DNA of 64,000 nt from Saccharothrix luteola. Lineage in GTDB: Bacteria; Actinomycetota; Actinomycetes; Mycobacteriales; Pseudonocardiaceae. Below are positions 50,940 to 59,643 of this stretch, one piece after another (the stretch's first letter is position 1; each line of letters begins with the position of its first letter). A program made the position numbers and the translations under genes. The DNA is taken from NCBI RefSeq assembly GCF_020859565.1, contig NZ_JAJHUO010000012.1:137019-201018 (forward strand). Direction: 5' to 3'. Under the pieces are notes generated by a model. That model searched no databases, was not told the DNA's origin, and saw only the letters and a program-made list of their open reading frames with translations.

Positions 50940-50996
50940 AACCGTAGCGCAACGAGGGGGTCCGCGTGGTCCGAGGTCCCGATCGGGTGATGCGGG

Positions 50997-51515
50997 TCAG
51001 AGCCCCACGGTGAGGGCGCCGACGAGGGACAGCCGGGAGACGCCGGTGGTGGCGCAGCTGATCGGGTCGGGGTTCAGCGCGGTCAGCTGCGCCTTCGCGG
51101 GTTGGGCGGCGAACGTGCCGGAGCTGATCGAGCCGAGCAGCACGATGACGATGTTCGCGCCGACCCGGCTGGACGTCCGGTTGTAGGAGAACGTGCTCGG
51201 CGCGACGGCCGGGTCGGTCCACGTGAAGGTCCGCGTGCCGGCGCCCTGGTAGAACAGCGCGGTGCAGGTGTAGTCCGGCAGCGTGGCGACCTCGGTGTAG
51301 GAACCGGTGGCCGCGGAGCCGTTGGCGCAGTTGAAGAGTTGGCCCTCGACGGTGACGGTGACCGTGTTCGGCGTGTTGGTCACCGGTTCGCTGAAGGTCA
51401 CCACTTCGTTGACCAGGCAGGCCTGCTCGACGGCGGCGTTCGCGGTCGGCACGACGCCGGTCAACGTCGCCGCGGCGGCCAGGCAGGCAGCTGCGGTGGC
51501 CTTGCTCGCGTTCAT
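50997..51515 (-). CDS. Small secreted protein, unknown function
   Basis: The protein has 172 residues with a signal peptide (about 1-28, cut after ANA). The mature part is beta-rich and Thr/Ser-rich with four Cys (EQACLV, FNCANG, DYTCTA, ISCATT), probably two disulphides. I recognise no family. It is a monocistronic gene, divergent from the ATP-grasp gene with a gap of about 190 bp. Confidence 0.65.
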   Translation of the reverse strand: MNASKATAAACLAAAATLTGVVPTANAAVEQACLVNEVVTFSEPVTNTPNTVTVTVEGQLFNCANGSAATGSYTEVATLPDYTCTALFYQGAGTRTFTWTDPAVAPSTFSYNRTSSRVGANIVIVLLGSISSGTFAAQPAKAQLTALNPDPISCATTGVSRLSLVGALTVGL

Positions 51516-51707
51516 CCGGGACCTCCCGATGTCTCAGCGGCGGACATGGTGGTCATCGGCCACCGTTCGCTTTGCGTTACCGACCGTGTACCGAACGTGT
51601 GAGCATGTCCCTGCGCAGGAGCCGGTTCGCGAGTCTTCCGGGTGATATCGCGGCCGGGTGCGCATGACGGGCGGGTGGCGTGCCATCCCACTGCCGGAGG
51701 TGGCGCC

Positions 51708-52727
51708 ATGGTCCGGGTGGGGACGTTCCTGCCTGCTCGCCCGGCCGACGGCGGGCCCGGCAACGGCGGAGTCATCCCGCCCGACGACCACGCGACCCTG
51801 ATGGGGCTGCTGTCGGAACTGCCCGGAGTGGAGTTCGTGCACGGGCTGGACTTCCGGGACTCCTACATCCGCCGGGGCCGGGTCCACTGCGGTGACGTGT
51901 GCCTGAACGACCTGGACCTGTACCTCTGGTACGCCGACTTCGCGCGCAAGCCCGGCACCTACGACCTCGACGCGTTGCTCACGGTGAAGCGCGACACGGC
52001 GGTCGTGCCCGACCCCGAGCGGATCGCGGTCGCGTTCGACAAGCACTGGTCGTACCTGACGCTCGCCCGCGCCGGCGTCCCCGTCCCGGACAACGTGCTG
52101 GTCAGCCGGCGCAACCTGGACGCGGCGGCGCCCGTGATCGAGGAGTGGGGCCACGCCGTCCTCAAGCCGCGGCGTGGCTGCTTCGGCTGGGGAGTGCTGT
52201 TCATCGACAACTTCACCACGCTCAGGGACGTCGTCGGCTACATCGACTCCGAGACCACCGAGGGACGGGTCCGCGGCGTGCCGTCGTCGGGACCGGCCCG
52301 CAGCTACCTGCTCGAGCGCTTCTACCCCAACGACCCGGAGGACTGGCTGGGCGTCACCGTCGCGGAGCACGAGGTGGTGTACGGCTTCCGGAAGACCCCC
52401 GAACGCCACGTGCGGTGGAACGACTTCGCCTGGAAGGTCTACGACGCGGGACGCGGCGGCGGCGCCGTCGAACACCGGGAAGTGCCCGCCACGCACGCCG
52501 CACTGGCGCTGCGGGCGCACCGGGCCTTCGGCCTGCCGCTGCTCGGCCTGGACGTCATCCGCCACGAAGGCGAACCGATCGTCGTGGACGTCAACACCGG
52601 TCCCGCGCTCTACCCCGACCTCTTCACCGCGGCGGGCAGGTCGCTGCCGCACGAACTGCTCCGCGTCCTCACCACCGCGATCGGCCGGATCACCGGTCAG
52701 CCGACGGCGGCCAGCGGCATCAGGTAG
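51708..52727 (+). CDS. RimK-like ATP-grasp ligase
   Basis: The protein has 339 residues. An N-terminal domain (VRVGTFLPARP; DVCLNDLDLYLWYADF) is followed by the ATP-grasp fold: ATP-binding Lys in GHAVLKPRRGCFGWGV and Mg ligands in GLDVIRHEGEPIVVDVNTGP. Such enzymes join a carboxylate, via acyl phosphate, to an amine, often adding an amino acid to a peptide. GGAGG lies 7 nt before ATG 51708. It runs toward the thiopeptide operon and overlaps the last gene of that operon by 31 bp at its 3' end. Whether it acts on the thiopeptide is unknown. Confidence 0.8.
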   Translation: MVRVGTFLPARPADGGPGNGGVIPPDDHATLMGLLSELPGVEFVHGLDFRDSYIRRGRVHCGDVCLNDLDLYLWYADFARKPGTYDLDALLTVKRDTAVVPDPERIAVAFDKHWSYLTLARAGVPVPDNVLVSRRNLDAAAPVIEEWGHAVLKPRRGCFGWGVLFIDNFTTLRDVVGYIDSETTEGRVRGVPSSGPARSYLLERFYPNDPEDWLGVTVAEHEVVYGFRKTPERHVRWNDFAWKVYDAGRGGGAVEHREVPATHAALALRAHRAFGLPLLGLDVIRHEGEPIVVDVNTGPALYPDLFTAAGRSLPHELLRVLTTAIGRITGQPTAASGIR

Positions 52728-54232
52728 ACCAACGCGTCGTCCACCCCGTCCAGGCACAGCACGTCGTGCGCCATGTCGTCGTAGAAACCGCCGATCACGC
52801 CCAGCGCCAGCCCGGACGACGCGGCGACCAGCGCGAGGTTCTGCGCCAGGTGCCCCGCCTCCGTGAACGCCAGCCGCAGCGTCCGCAGGCCGTACACCTC
52901 GCGCAACGCGCCGACCCGCGTGTAGAGCGCCAGCATCGCGGGCATCGTGGCCGGGTCGACCTTGGTCTCCCCGTCGCCGAAGTACATGGAGATCGCCCGC
53001 ACGTCGTCCACCAGCGGTGCGGACGCGACGTGGACCAGCGTCCGCCGCACCTCGTCCACCTCGTACACGCCCGGTGCGAGCCCGGCGACCCGCCACGCCA
53101 CCACCCGCAGCCGGGCGCTGTGCCGCGCGCCCGCGCTCGGGTACGGCCTGCGCCCGTCCGGGAGAGCGCCTTGCGCGGTCCACAGCAGGGTCGCCAGCTG
53201 CCCGGCGTCGAGCGTGCCGGACAGCTCGGCGCCGCGTGCGGTGTGCCGGGTCAGCAGCGCGTCGGCCAGGCCGCCGGCCACCGGCGCGCCCTCGGGCAGC
53301 GGCACGTCCGGCCACCACGGGGGCGTGGCCGGCGGCGTGACCTCGTCCTGGCGCCCACCCTGGTCGGGCACGCCCCAGTGGAACCTGCTGGCCGCCAGGT
53401 AGCGCCGGTCCGGCGCGGTCGCACCGTCCTCGTGGAACGGGGTGGGCCCGTCCGGCGCCTCGGCCGTCATCGCCACCAGCCGGCAGGCGGTGCGCTCCTC
53501 CTCCGGGTCGACGCCGAGGCGGTTGCACAGCATGTGCAGTTGCGAGGCCCAGGCGTAACGCGGCAGGTCCGCCGCCCGCACCTGGTCCATCCAGTACGCC
53601 ACCACACCCGTGGCGCCCGATTCGAGCCGGTCCCACCGGGCGGCGAGGTGGGCGGCGCGCGCCTCGTGCATCGTCCGCGCGGCGACGTGGGAGCGCAGGC
53701 CGGGCGGTGCGACGGGTTCGAGCGCCTGCCGCCACCCCGTCGCCAGGGAACGCAGCCACGCCGCCGCCTCCAGGCGGTCCATCCGCAGCGCGATCGTCGT
53801 GGCCATCACCAGCTCCACCGCCGCGGTGAACCGCACCCCCGACGACCGCAGCACGGCGACCGCCACCTCGGTGCTGCGGCAGAACACGTCCTCGGCCACG
53901 GGCAACGCCTCCGGCCCGCCGTACCGCTCCACCTCCGGCTCGTACGGCGTCTCGCGCACGTCACCGTGCGGCAGCCACCCGGGGGACGAGGCCTGCACCG
54001 GGTGATCGGCCTCCGCGACCAGCGAGCGCAACCGACCGGCCAGGTCGACGGTCGCGTCACGCACCCGGACGCGCAGGTGCGGCCCGGCCTCCCAGTACCG
54101 CACGTAGAACCAGTCGGCGACCCGTCCCGCCGCGCGGTGCCCGTCCAGCTCCGGCGCGAGGACGCCGGCGATGAACGCGTCGACGTCCTCGACCGACCAC
54201 GACAGCCGCACGTGCAGGCTGGTCCACGTCAT
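52697..54232 (-). CDS. LazF-like fusion: LanB-type elimination domain plus SagB-type azoline dehydrogenase
   Basis: The protein has 511 residues. Residues 1-260 are a SpaB_C/thiopeptide-type domain (WTSLHVRLSWSVEDVDAFIAG, WFYVRYWEAGPHLRVRVRD), which in thiopeptide systems eliminates glutamate from glutamylated Ser/Thr to give Dha/Dhb. Residues 300-511 are a SagB/McbC nitroreductase-fold dehydrogenase (LTRHTARGAEL, RPYPSAGARHS, GLAPGVYEVDEVRR, EAGHLAQNLALVAASSGL) that oxidises azolines to azoles with FMN. The same fusion is a hallmark of lactazole-type clusters (LazF). The start overlaps the stop of the gene upstream (ATGA). Confidence 0.83.
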   Translation of the reverse strand: MTWTSLHVRLSWSVEDVDAFIAGVLAPELDGHRAAGRVADWFYVRYWEAGPHLRVRVRDATVDLAGRLRSLVAEADHPVQASSPGWLPHGDVRETPYEPEVERYGGPEALPVAEDVFCRSTEVAVAVLRSSGVRFTAAVELVMATTIALRMDRLEAAAWLRSLATGWRQALEPVAPPGLRSHVAARTMHEARAAHLAARWDRLESGATGVVAYWMDQVRAADLPRYAWASQLHMLCNRLGVDPEEERTACRLVAMTAEAPDGPTPFHEDGATAPDRRYLAASRFHWGVPDQGGRQDEVTPPATPPWWPDVPLPEGAPVAGGLADALLTRHTARGAELSGTLDAGQLATLLWTAQGALPDGRRPYPSAGARHSARLRVVAWRVAGLAPGVYEVDEVRRTLVHVASAPLVDDVRAISMYFGDGETKVDPATMPAMLALYTRVGALREVYGLRTLRLAFTEAGHLAQNLALVAASSGLALGVIGGFYDDMAHDVLCLDGVDDALVYLMPLAAVG

Positions 54233-55326
54233 CACGTCTCCAGTGGGGTGAGGTCGTAGGTGAAGCCCGTGCCACGCGAACGCCCGGCCAGCAGCAGGTA
54301 GAGCAGCACGTGCGACGGGGGCGCGCCGACCATGGCCTCCAACGGGCCGTCGTCGGTGCTGCGCGCGGGCCGGCAGAACGCGCCGGCGGACGCCGCGGCC
54401 GTGCCCACGTGCTGCGCCATCGCGCCGGCCGCGCGCAGCAGGGCCCGGTAGCCGTCCGGACCGCCGGACGCGACGGCGGCGGCCGGGTCGCCGGTCGTCA
54501 CCAGCGCGAGGTTCATCGAGGCGACGTGGATCGTCCCGGGCGGGTGCCCGAACACCGGCCGCAACCCGGCCACCGCCGGTCCGGGCGACACCAGCCTCAG
54601 CCCGCCGTCCACGGCGTACCAGCCGTCGGCGACGCCCTCGACGTTGCGCACGGCCAGCCGGTGCCGCAGGTCGTCGCGCACGGGCGACCCGGCCGGCGGG
54701 TCGTTGAGCACCGCCACGACCGCCCGCAGCGCGCTTTCGGGCAACGGCCGGGGATCGGCCGCGATACCGCGCGGACCCACCCCCGAACTGCGCCGCGGCA
54801 CGGGAGCGGGCTCCGGCGTCACCCCGTCGAACGCCACGGTGACCGTCAGCCCCGAGACGCGCGCCACGAGGCCGAGCCGTGCCGCGTGCTCGACCAACGC
54901 CGCCGCGACGTGGCCCACCTCCAACTCCGTGAGCACGTCGCCGAAGTCGCGGTAGCCGGGGGAGAGGCGGTCGCGCCGGCGGACCAGCTCGACCCGCACC
55001 GGCCCGTCGACCGCGGGCGTGCCGTCGCCGACCAACGCCCGCCGCACCGGGTCGAGCGTCCACCGCCCGTCCACCACCAGGTCGACGGTGGCCGCGGCCC
55101 GTGCCGACGGGTAGGCCCGGTGGTCGTTGTACTGGTTCCACGGTTCCCAGCGCAGCGGTGTCGCCACGTCGGACAGCAGCCGCCCCAACGCCGCGCCGAA
55201 GCGTCCCCGCAACGCCGTCAGCGGCACGCGCGGTCCCTCCGGGGCGGCCGTGCGCGGCGACGCCCCGGGCTCGACCACCCGCCCCGGACCGTGGGTGTAC
55301 GCGGCGAGCAGGGCCTCGGCGCTCAC
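54232..55326 (-). CDS. Tandem nitroreductase-like protein, divergent SagB relative
   Basis: This 364-residue protein has two weak copies of the nitroreductase pattern: RAYPSARAAATVDLVVDG followed by YRDFGDVLTELEVGHVAAALVEHAARLGL, and then HVASMNLALV with YRALLRAAGAMAQHVGTAAASAGAF and LYLLLAGRSRG. It aligns in outline with the dehydrogenase half of the next gene but lacks many of its flavin-site residues. It may be an accessory subunit, or a second dehydrogenase for some rings. As I recall it, the minimal lactazole cluster has no such gene. GTG 55326 overlaps the YcaO stop. Confidence 0.65.
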   Translation of the reverse strand: MSAEALLAAYTHGPGRVVEPGASPRTAAPEGPRVPLTALRGRFGAALGRLLSDVATPLRWEPWNQYNDHRAYPSARAAATVDLVVDGRWTLDPVRRALVGDGTPAVDGPVRVELVRRRDRLSPGYRDFGDVLTELEVGHVAAALVEHAARLGLVARVSGLTVTVAFDGVTPEPAPVPRRSSGVGPRGIAADPRPLPESALRAVVAVLNDPPAGSPVRDDLRHRLAVRNVEGVADGWYAVDGGLRLVSPGPAVAGLRPVFGHPPGTIHVASMNLALVTTGDPAAAVASGGPDGYRALLRAAGAMAQHVGTAAASAGAFCRPARSTDDGPLEAMVGAPPSHVLLYLLLAGRSRGTGFTYDLTPLET

Positions 55327-56993
55327 GGGAACGGGTGGGGTAGCGGGGTGCCGGCCAGGCGCAGCCGCGGCAGGCCGTGCGTGCGCCGGTTCAGCTCCCC
55401 GAACGTCATCGGCACGGCGCCGGGCACGATCACCTTCGCCGAGTGCAGGCCGAGCCGGTCGCGCACCACCGGGTCGCTCTGGTCGACCGCGATCACCTCC
55501 AGGTCCAACGCCGCCCACTTGCGCACGTAGTGCTCCAGCAAGGCGTCCAGGTCGTCCCGCGGCACGTCGGGCACCTCCAGCTCCACCTCCGGACCGGGTG
55601 CCAGGAAGTCGTACCGCTCGGCGGCTTCGGTCAGGCCGTTGACGTTGACGTGGTCGTCCATGCTCCGGATCAGCCGCGGTTCGCGCAGCAGGGCCCGCAG
55701 CCGGTCCACGTCGTAGTCGCCGGGCTCGACGCGGTAGCGCTTCGCGCCCGCCTCGACGTCCATCGCCACCTCGGCCGCCGCCGACCGCATCGCGGCGTCC
55801 GGGTCGAGCCCGGCCCCGGCGGCGAAGAACGCGTGCGGCTGCCGGGGGGAGCGCGCAAGCGACAGCACCGACGGCACACCCAGGTCGTTGGTGGCGTCGT
55901 AGAGCTCCAGCCGGTAGCCCAGCTGCTCCAGCCGGTCCGCGATGTGCGCGGTGACGTCGTCGCGCACGCGCAGGCTCCGCAACGGCGTCCGCTGGTACCA
56001 GGCCATCAGGAACGCGTCCCGTTCGGCGACCTCGAACAACCCGTACAGCACCGCTTCGGTGAGGCTGTTGCCGGTGCCGCACCCGTTGGACGTCTCGTCC
56101 ACGAATCGCGTGCCGTCGCCGTGGCCCCAGTAGGCCACGTGCTCGGGCACCGCGACCGGCCGCCCGCGGGTGTACGACCAGCCGTGCACCCACCGGGTCC
56201 GCTCGTCCGGGTGGTACGGCACGACGTGCGGCGACTCGTGGTCGGGCAGGCCGAGCCGCGTCGGGTCGAGCGCGCGGTCGCCCAGCTCGGCGAACGACGC
56301 CTCCAGGACCGTGGTGACGCGCCGGGGCCGCAGGCCCGCGTGCCGTTCCACCGCTTCGTACAGCGCGACCCGTTCGGCGTCGGCGTAGTCGGCGGTGCGG
56401 CCGAACCCGGCCTGCCCGCCGCCCAGCTCGGCGCTGACCGCCGCCACGGTCAGGTCGCCGATGCGGTGCATCCCGCCGACCGGACCGTGCCTGAGGTCGA
56501 ACAGCTCGCGCCGCAGCGCGTCGCCCTCGGTGAGCGGGTTGGGCCCGCGCAACGTGCCCGGGACCACCGGGATCGGCTCGCGCACCACCGTTTCCGGGGA
56601 ATCGTCGGGCACCGGGCCGCACGTCGGGCAGCCACCGGGCCGGGGCCGGACCCGGTGCTCGCCGACGGTCGCCAGATCGGTCCGCAACGCCACCACCTTG
56701 TCGCGGTGGGCGTCCGGATCGGCCCGCACGCGCTCGACGAGGGTGGTGATCAACGGCCGCAACGCCGAGGACGCCAAGCCGCCCAACCGCATCCGCCGAT
56801 CACCACGCGGCACGGACGCGCCGAGCGTGGCCAGTCGCGCGTCCTCGGCGCAACTCACGCACACCCCGTCCGACACCGGACCGATCAGCACCAACGCGCC
56901 GTCGAACCGCACCGGCACCACCGGACCGTCCGCGCCGACGCCGTCCAGGTCACCGATCGCGTACTCGGCCAACTCCACCACACGCACGGTCAC
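55323..56993 (-). CDS. YcaO-domain azoline cyclodehydratase (LazE-like)
   Basis: The protein has 556 residues. The N-terminal 190 include two Cys pairs (CVSCAED and CPTCGP), probably a zinc site. The YcaO domain follows, with ATP-binding residues around AERVALYEAVERHAG and NGCGTGNSLTEAVLYGLFEVAERDAF, and a proline-rich C-terminus (TPLPHPFP) typical of azoline-forming YcaO proteins. It uses ATP to turn Cys (and sometimes Ser/Thr) of the precursor into thiazolines/oxazolines, with the ocin-ThiF-like partner encoded just upstream. GTG 56993 overlaps that gene's stop (GTGA). Confidence 0.9.
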   Translation of the reverse strand: MTVRVVELAEYAIGDLDGVGADGPVVPVRFDGALVLIGPVSDGVCVSCAEDARLATLGASVPRGDRRMRLGGLASSALRPLITTLVERVRADPDAHRDKVVALRTDLATVGEHRVRPRPGGCPTCGPVPDDSPETVVREPIPVVPGTLRGPNPLTEGDALRRELFDLRHGPVGGMHRIGDLTVAAVSAELGGGQAGFGRTADYADAERVALYEAVERHAGLRPRRVTTVLEASFAELGDRALDPTRLGLPDHESPHVVPYHPDERTRWVHGWSYTRGRPVAVPEHVAYWGHGDGTRFVDETSNGCGTGNSLTEAVLYGLFEVAERDAFLMAWYQRTPLRSLRVRDDVTAHIADRLEQLGYRLELYDATNDLGVPSVLSLARSPRQPHAFFAAGAGLDPDAAMRSAAAEVAMDVEAGAKRYRVEPGDYDVDRLRALLREPRLIRSMDDHVNVNGLTEAAERYDFLAPGPEVELEVPDVPRDDLDALLEHYVRKWAALDLEVIAVDQSDPVVRDRLGLHSAKVIVPGAVPMTFGELNRRTHGLPRLRLAGTPLPHPFP

Positions 56994-58570
56994 CGTCCGC
57001 CCCCCGCCACCGCGAACCCCACGAGGCCCGCCGCCTCCAGCACGGGGCCGAGGTGCACCGGCTTGACGTCCGCCGCGAGCGCCCGCAAGTCTTCCTGGAA
57101 CGCCTCCTCGCCATCGCGCAGCCCGTACGGCCAGTGCCAGTCGCGGTTCGTCCACGGCGCCGCGGCCCCGTCGGGCTCGGCGAACGGCGCCGCGCCGCAG
57201 AGCACGACGGGTTCGGTGACTGCGGTTGGTCCGGGTTCGGCGGTTGTCACGGCTCTGGCCTGTGCCCGCCCGGCGGCGCCCATTGCGGCGAATGCGACCG
57301 CGTCCCCCGGCTCGGCCTCGACCGCCCAGGACAGCTCCTCCCCACCCACCCGCACCACCGCCCGCACCACGCGCGGGCCGAGCCTGGTCACCTCCAGTTC
57401 GGCCGGCAGGGCGAACCGGAGCGTCACGGCCTTCCACCAACGCCGGGCGGTCGGGTCGGTGGCCCACTCCTCCTCCGCGACCGGTGTGCCGACCAGGGAC
57501 CGCACTGCCGTGCGCAAGGCCAAACCGAGCGCGTGCACCCGATCCGCGCCGAGCGCCACACCGTCCGGTGCGAGCGCACGTGCGGCGCGCAACAGAGCAT
57601 CCAGCCGGGCGGCGTGCTCGGTGGTCCCGAAACCGATCACCTCGCCGGACGCGGCCAGCTTCACCGGCAACTGCGGCAGCTCGCCCGGCAACGGGGTGGG
57701 CACCGGTCCCAGCTCCCGATCACCCAGCACCTCCAGCAGGGCACCGGTCGGCTCCCGCGGCCGGACCGCGGACAGCCACGGGTGGTACTCCGCGTGCAGC
57801 GGGTCGACCCGCGCGACCAGGACGGCCTGGTGCGGCGGCCCGGTCGGCGGCACGTCGCTCCACATGTCGACCACCTCGGTGGACGGGTCGGGCAGCCCGC
57901 CCAACGCGCACACGATCCGGTGCGCCGCGGCCGACCCGACCAGAGCGGCCAACACCTCCGGCGGCGTCCCCGGCGCGCCGGCCAGCCGCGCCGCCACCGC
58001 GGCCGCGTCGGCCTCGACGTCCGCGACGGCGCCCGGCGCGACCACGAAACCGACGTCGGCGGCACACCCGGCGGCGACGGCGTGCCCGCCGGCGACCAGG
58101 AGCAGACCGGCGCCGGGCCGGACGGGCGACACGTCCACCCCCGCGGCGACCAGCGCCCGGTGCGCGTGAGCGGCCAACGCACCCTCACCGGTCACCACGA
58201 CCGTCGCCGACCGGAGCCGTCGCCACGCTTCGACCGGTGCCGGCGCGACGGACTCCAGCCAGCTCGCGATGTCCTCGGGCGGCGCGTCACCACCCCAGTC
58301 GGCGGGCACCTCCACGAGCATGTCGTGCTCGTGCAGCTGACCGATGAGCAGCTCCAACGCCCGTGCCACGGCCGGCGGCGCGTTCTCCGGCACCGCCAAC
58401 GCCCCCGGCGGCACGCCGTCGGCCAGCGGGCCGGCCAGGCGCTCCCAGATCGTCCACAACCCCTTGCCGCCGTCGAGGGAGAAGCTGGACCGCCACCCCC
58501 GCACGTGCAGGCCCGTCTCGGTCGGCGTCGCGTGCACGATCGGCCGCAGCCGCAGCAAGTTCCCGCTCAT
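56990..58570 (-). CDS. ocin-ThiF-like cyclodehydratase partner with leader-binding domain (LazD-like)
   Basis: The protein has 526 residues. The N-terminus (LLRLRPIVHATPTETGLHVRGWRSSFSL) resembles the leader-recognition (RRE) domain of ocin-ThiF-like proteins. An E1-like Rossmann region follows (SATVVVTGEGALAAHAHRALVAAGVDV). In thiopeptide systems this protein binds the precursor leader and activates YcaO. It sits between the pyridine-synthase-like gene and the YcaO gene with 4-nt overlaps at both ends. ATG 58570 starts the homologous part. Confidence 0.82.
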   Translation of the reverse strand: MSGNLLRLRPIVHATPTETGLHVRGWRSSFSLDGGKGLWTIWERLAGPLADGVPPGALAVPENAPPAVARALELLIGQLHEHDMLVEVPADWGGDAPPEDIASWLESVAPAPVEAWRRLRSATVVVTGEGALAAHAHRALVAAGVDVSPVRPGAGLLLVAGGHAVAAGCAADVGFVVAPGAVADVEADAAAVAARLAGAPGTPPEVLAALVGSAAAHRIVCALGGLPDPSTEVVDMWSDVPPTGPPHQAVLVARVDPLHAEYHPWLSAVRPREPTGALLEVLGDRELGPVPTPLPGELPQLPVKLAASGEVIGFGTTEHAARLDALLRAARALAPDGVALGADRVHALGLALRTAVRSLVGTPVAEEEWATDPTARRWWKAVTLRFALPAELEVTRLGPRVVRAVVRVGGEELSWAVEAEPGDAVAFAAMGAAGRAQARAVTTAEPGPTAVTEPVVLCGAAPFAEPDGAAAPWTNRDWHWPYGLRDGEEAFQEDLRALAADVKPVHLGPVLEAAGLVGFAVAGGGR

Positions 58571-59643
58571 CGGGCCACCTTCGTCATCTGCGCCACGTGC
58601 TCGGACCAGTCGATCCCGGTGATCCGCTGCACCGCCCGCACGACCAGGCTCGCCGCCAGGTAGCGCTCGACGGGCGTCACGTCGCACACGGCCAGCAGTT
58701 GGTAGAGCATGTTGGTCCCGAAGCGGTAGACGGTCACCGGCCGCTGGTAGTCGGGGTGGTCGAAGTCGACCTCCCGCAACCGGTCGTGGTAGTCGCTGAT
58801 CCGGTCGGTGTGGTCGCGGTGCCAGCGCCGGATCGCCTCGTCCTCGCCCATCTCCAAGGCGCGCTCGCCGAGGTGCGCCGAGTACGCGGTGGGCAGGTCG
58901 CCGCGGTCGAACACCTCCTCGACCAACGCACGCGCGCCGTCCGTCCACGCCACCCACGGTGTCGCGACCGTGCCACCGGCCACCCCGCGCACGGTCTCCA
59001 CCAGCTGCTCGGCGTTGCGCTCCCACACGCCGTCGAACCGGCCGCGCAGCACGCCGTCGGGATCGCTGTGCAGCAGGAAGCTCTCCAGGTGCGACAGGAA
59101 CGAGTGGTAGCCGTTGACCAGGCCCGCCGGGAACCGGCTCGCGTGCGCCGTCATCGCCACCACGGCCAGCAGCACGCGCGACTGGCTCGTGCCGTCCACC
59201 GCCACGGCCTCCCGGATGGCCGGCACGCCGAGCCGCAGGCACCGGGTGCGCAGGTCGACCAGCACGTCGGAGACCAGCAGCCGCCGCAGGGCCGTGAGGT
59301 CCGTCGGCTCGACGACCACGGTGTTGTCCGGGTGGATCGGCTCGTACGGCGGCGGCACGAGCTCGGCGATCCCGTTCTGCCGTGCCTGCGCGAGCAGCGC
59401 CGAGTGCTCCACGTCCACAGTGGACGGATAGGTGGCGAGGTGGGCGCGCAGCCGTGACGCGACCGCCTCGGCGGCCTCGTCCGGCCCGTCCAGCCGCACC
59501 CGCACGTGCGGCCCGTGCAACCAGTGCCGCTCCACGTGCCCGGTCGCGCCGGAGCGCTCCGCCTCGGCGAGCGCGGGCAGGACGGCATCGCGGAGCAACG
59601 GCGCCTTCACCGGGTCGTGGTAGTAGCAGACGACGTCGATCAC
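58567..59643 (-). CDS. Thiopeptide pyridine-synthase-like protein (LazC-like)
   Basis: This 358-residue stand-alone member of the SpaB_C/thiopeptide-type family begins DVVCYYHDPVKAPLLRDAVLPAL and continues with HWLHGPHVRVRLDGPDE. The cluster has a second copy of this domain fused to the dehydrogenase, which by analogy with lactazole does the elimination. This one is therefore the best candidate for the formal [4+2] cycloaddition of two Dha residues that makes the central pyridine and releases the leader. GTG 59643 overlaps the lanB-like stop; GGAGG lies upstream. Confidence 0.82.
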   Translation of the reverse strand: MIDVVCYYHDPVKAPLLRDAVLPALAEAERSGATGHVERHWLHGPHVRVRLDGPDEAAEAVASRLRAHLATYPSTVDVEHSALLAQARQNGIAELVPPPYEPIHPDNTVVVEPTDLTALRRLLVSDVLVDLRTRCLRLGVPAIREAVAVDGTSQSRVLLAVVAMTAHASRFPAGLVNGYHSFLSHLESFLLHSDPDGVLRGRFDGVWERNAEQLVETVRGVAGGTVATPWVAWTDGARALVEEVFDRGDLPTAYSAHLGERALEMGEDEAIRRWHRDHTDRISDYHDRLREVDFDHPDYQRPVTVYRFGTNMLYQLLAVCDVTPVERYLAASLVVRAVQRITGIDWSEHVAQMTKVAR

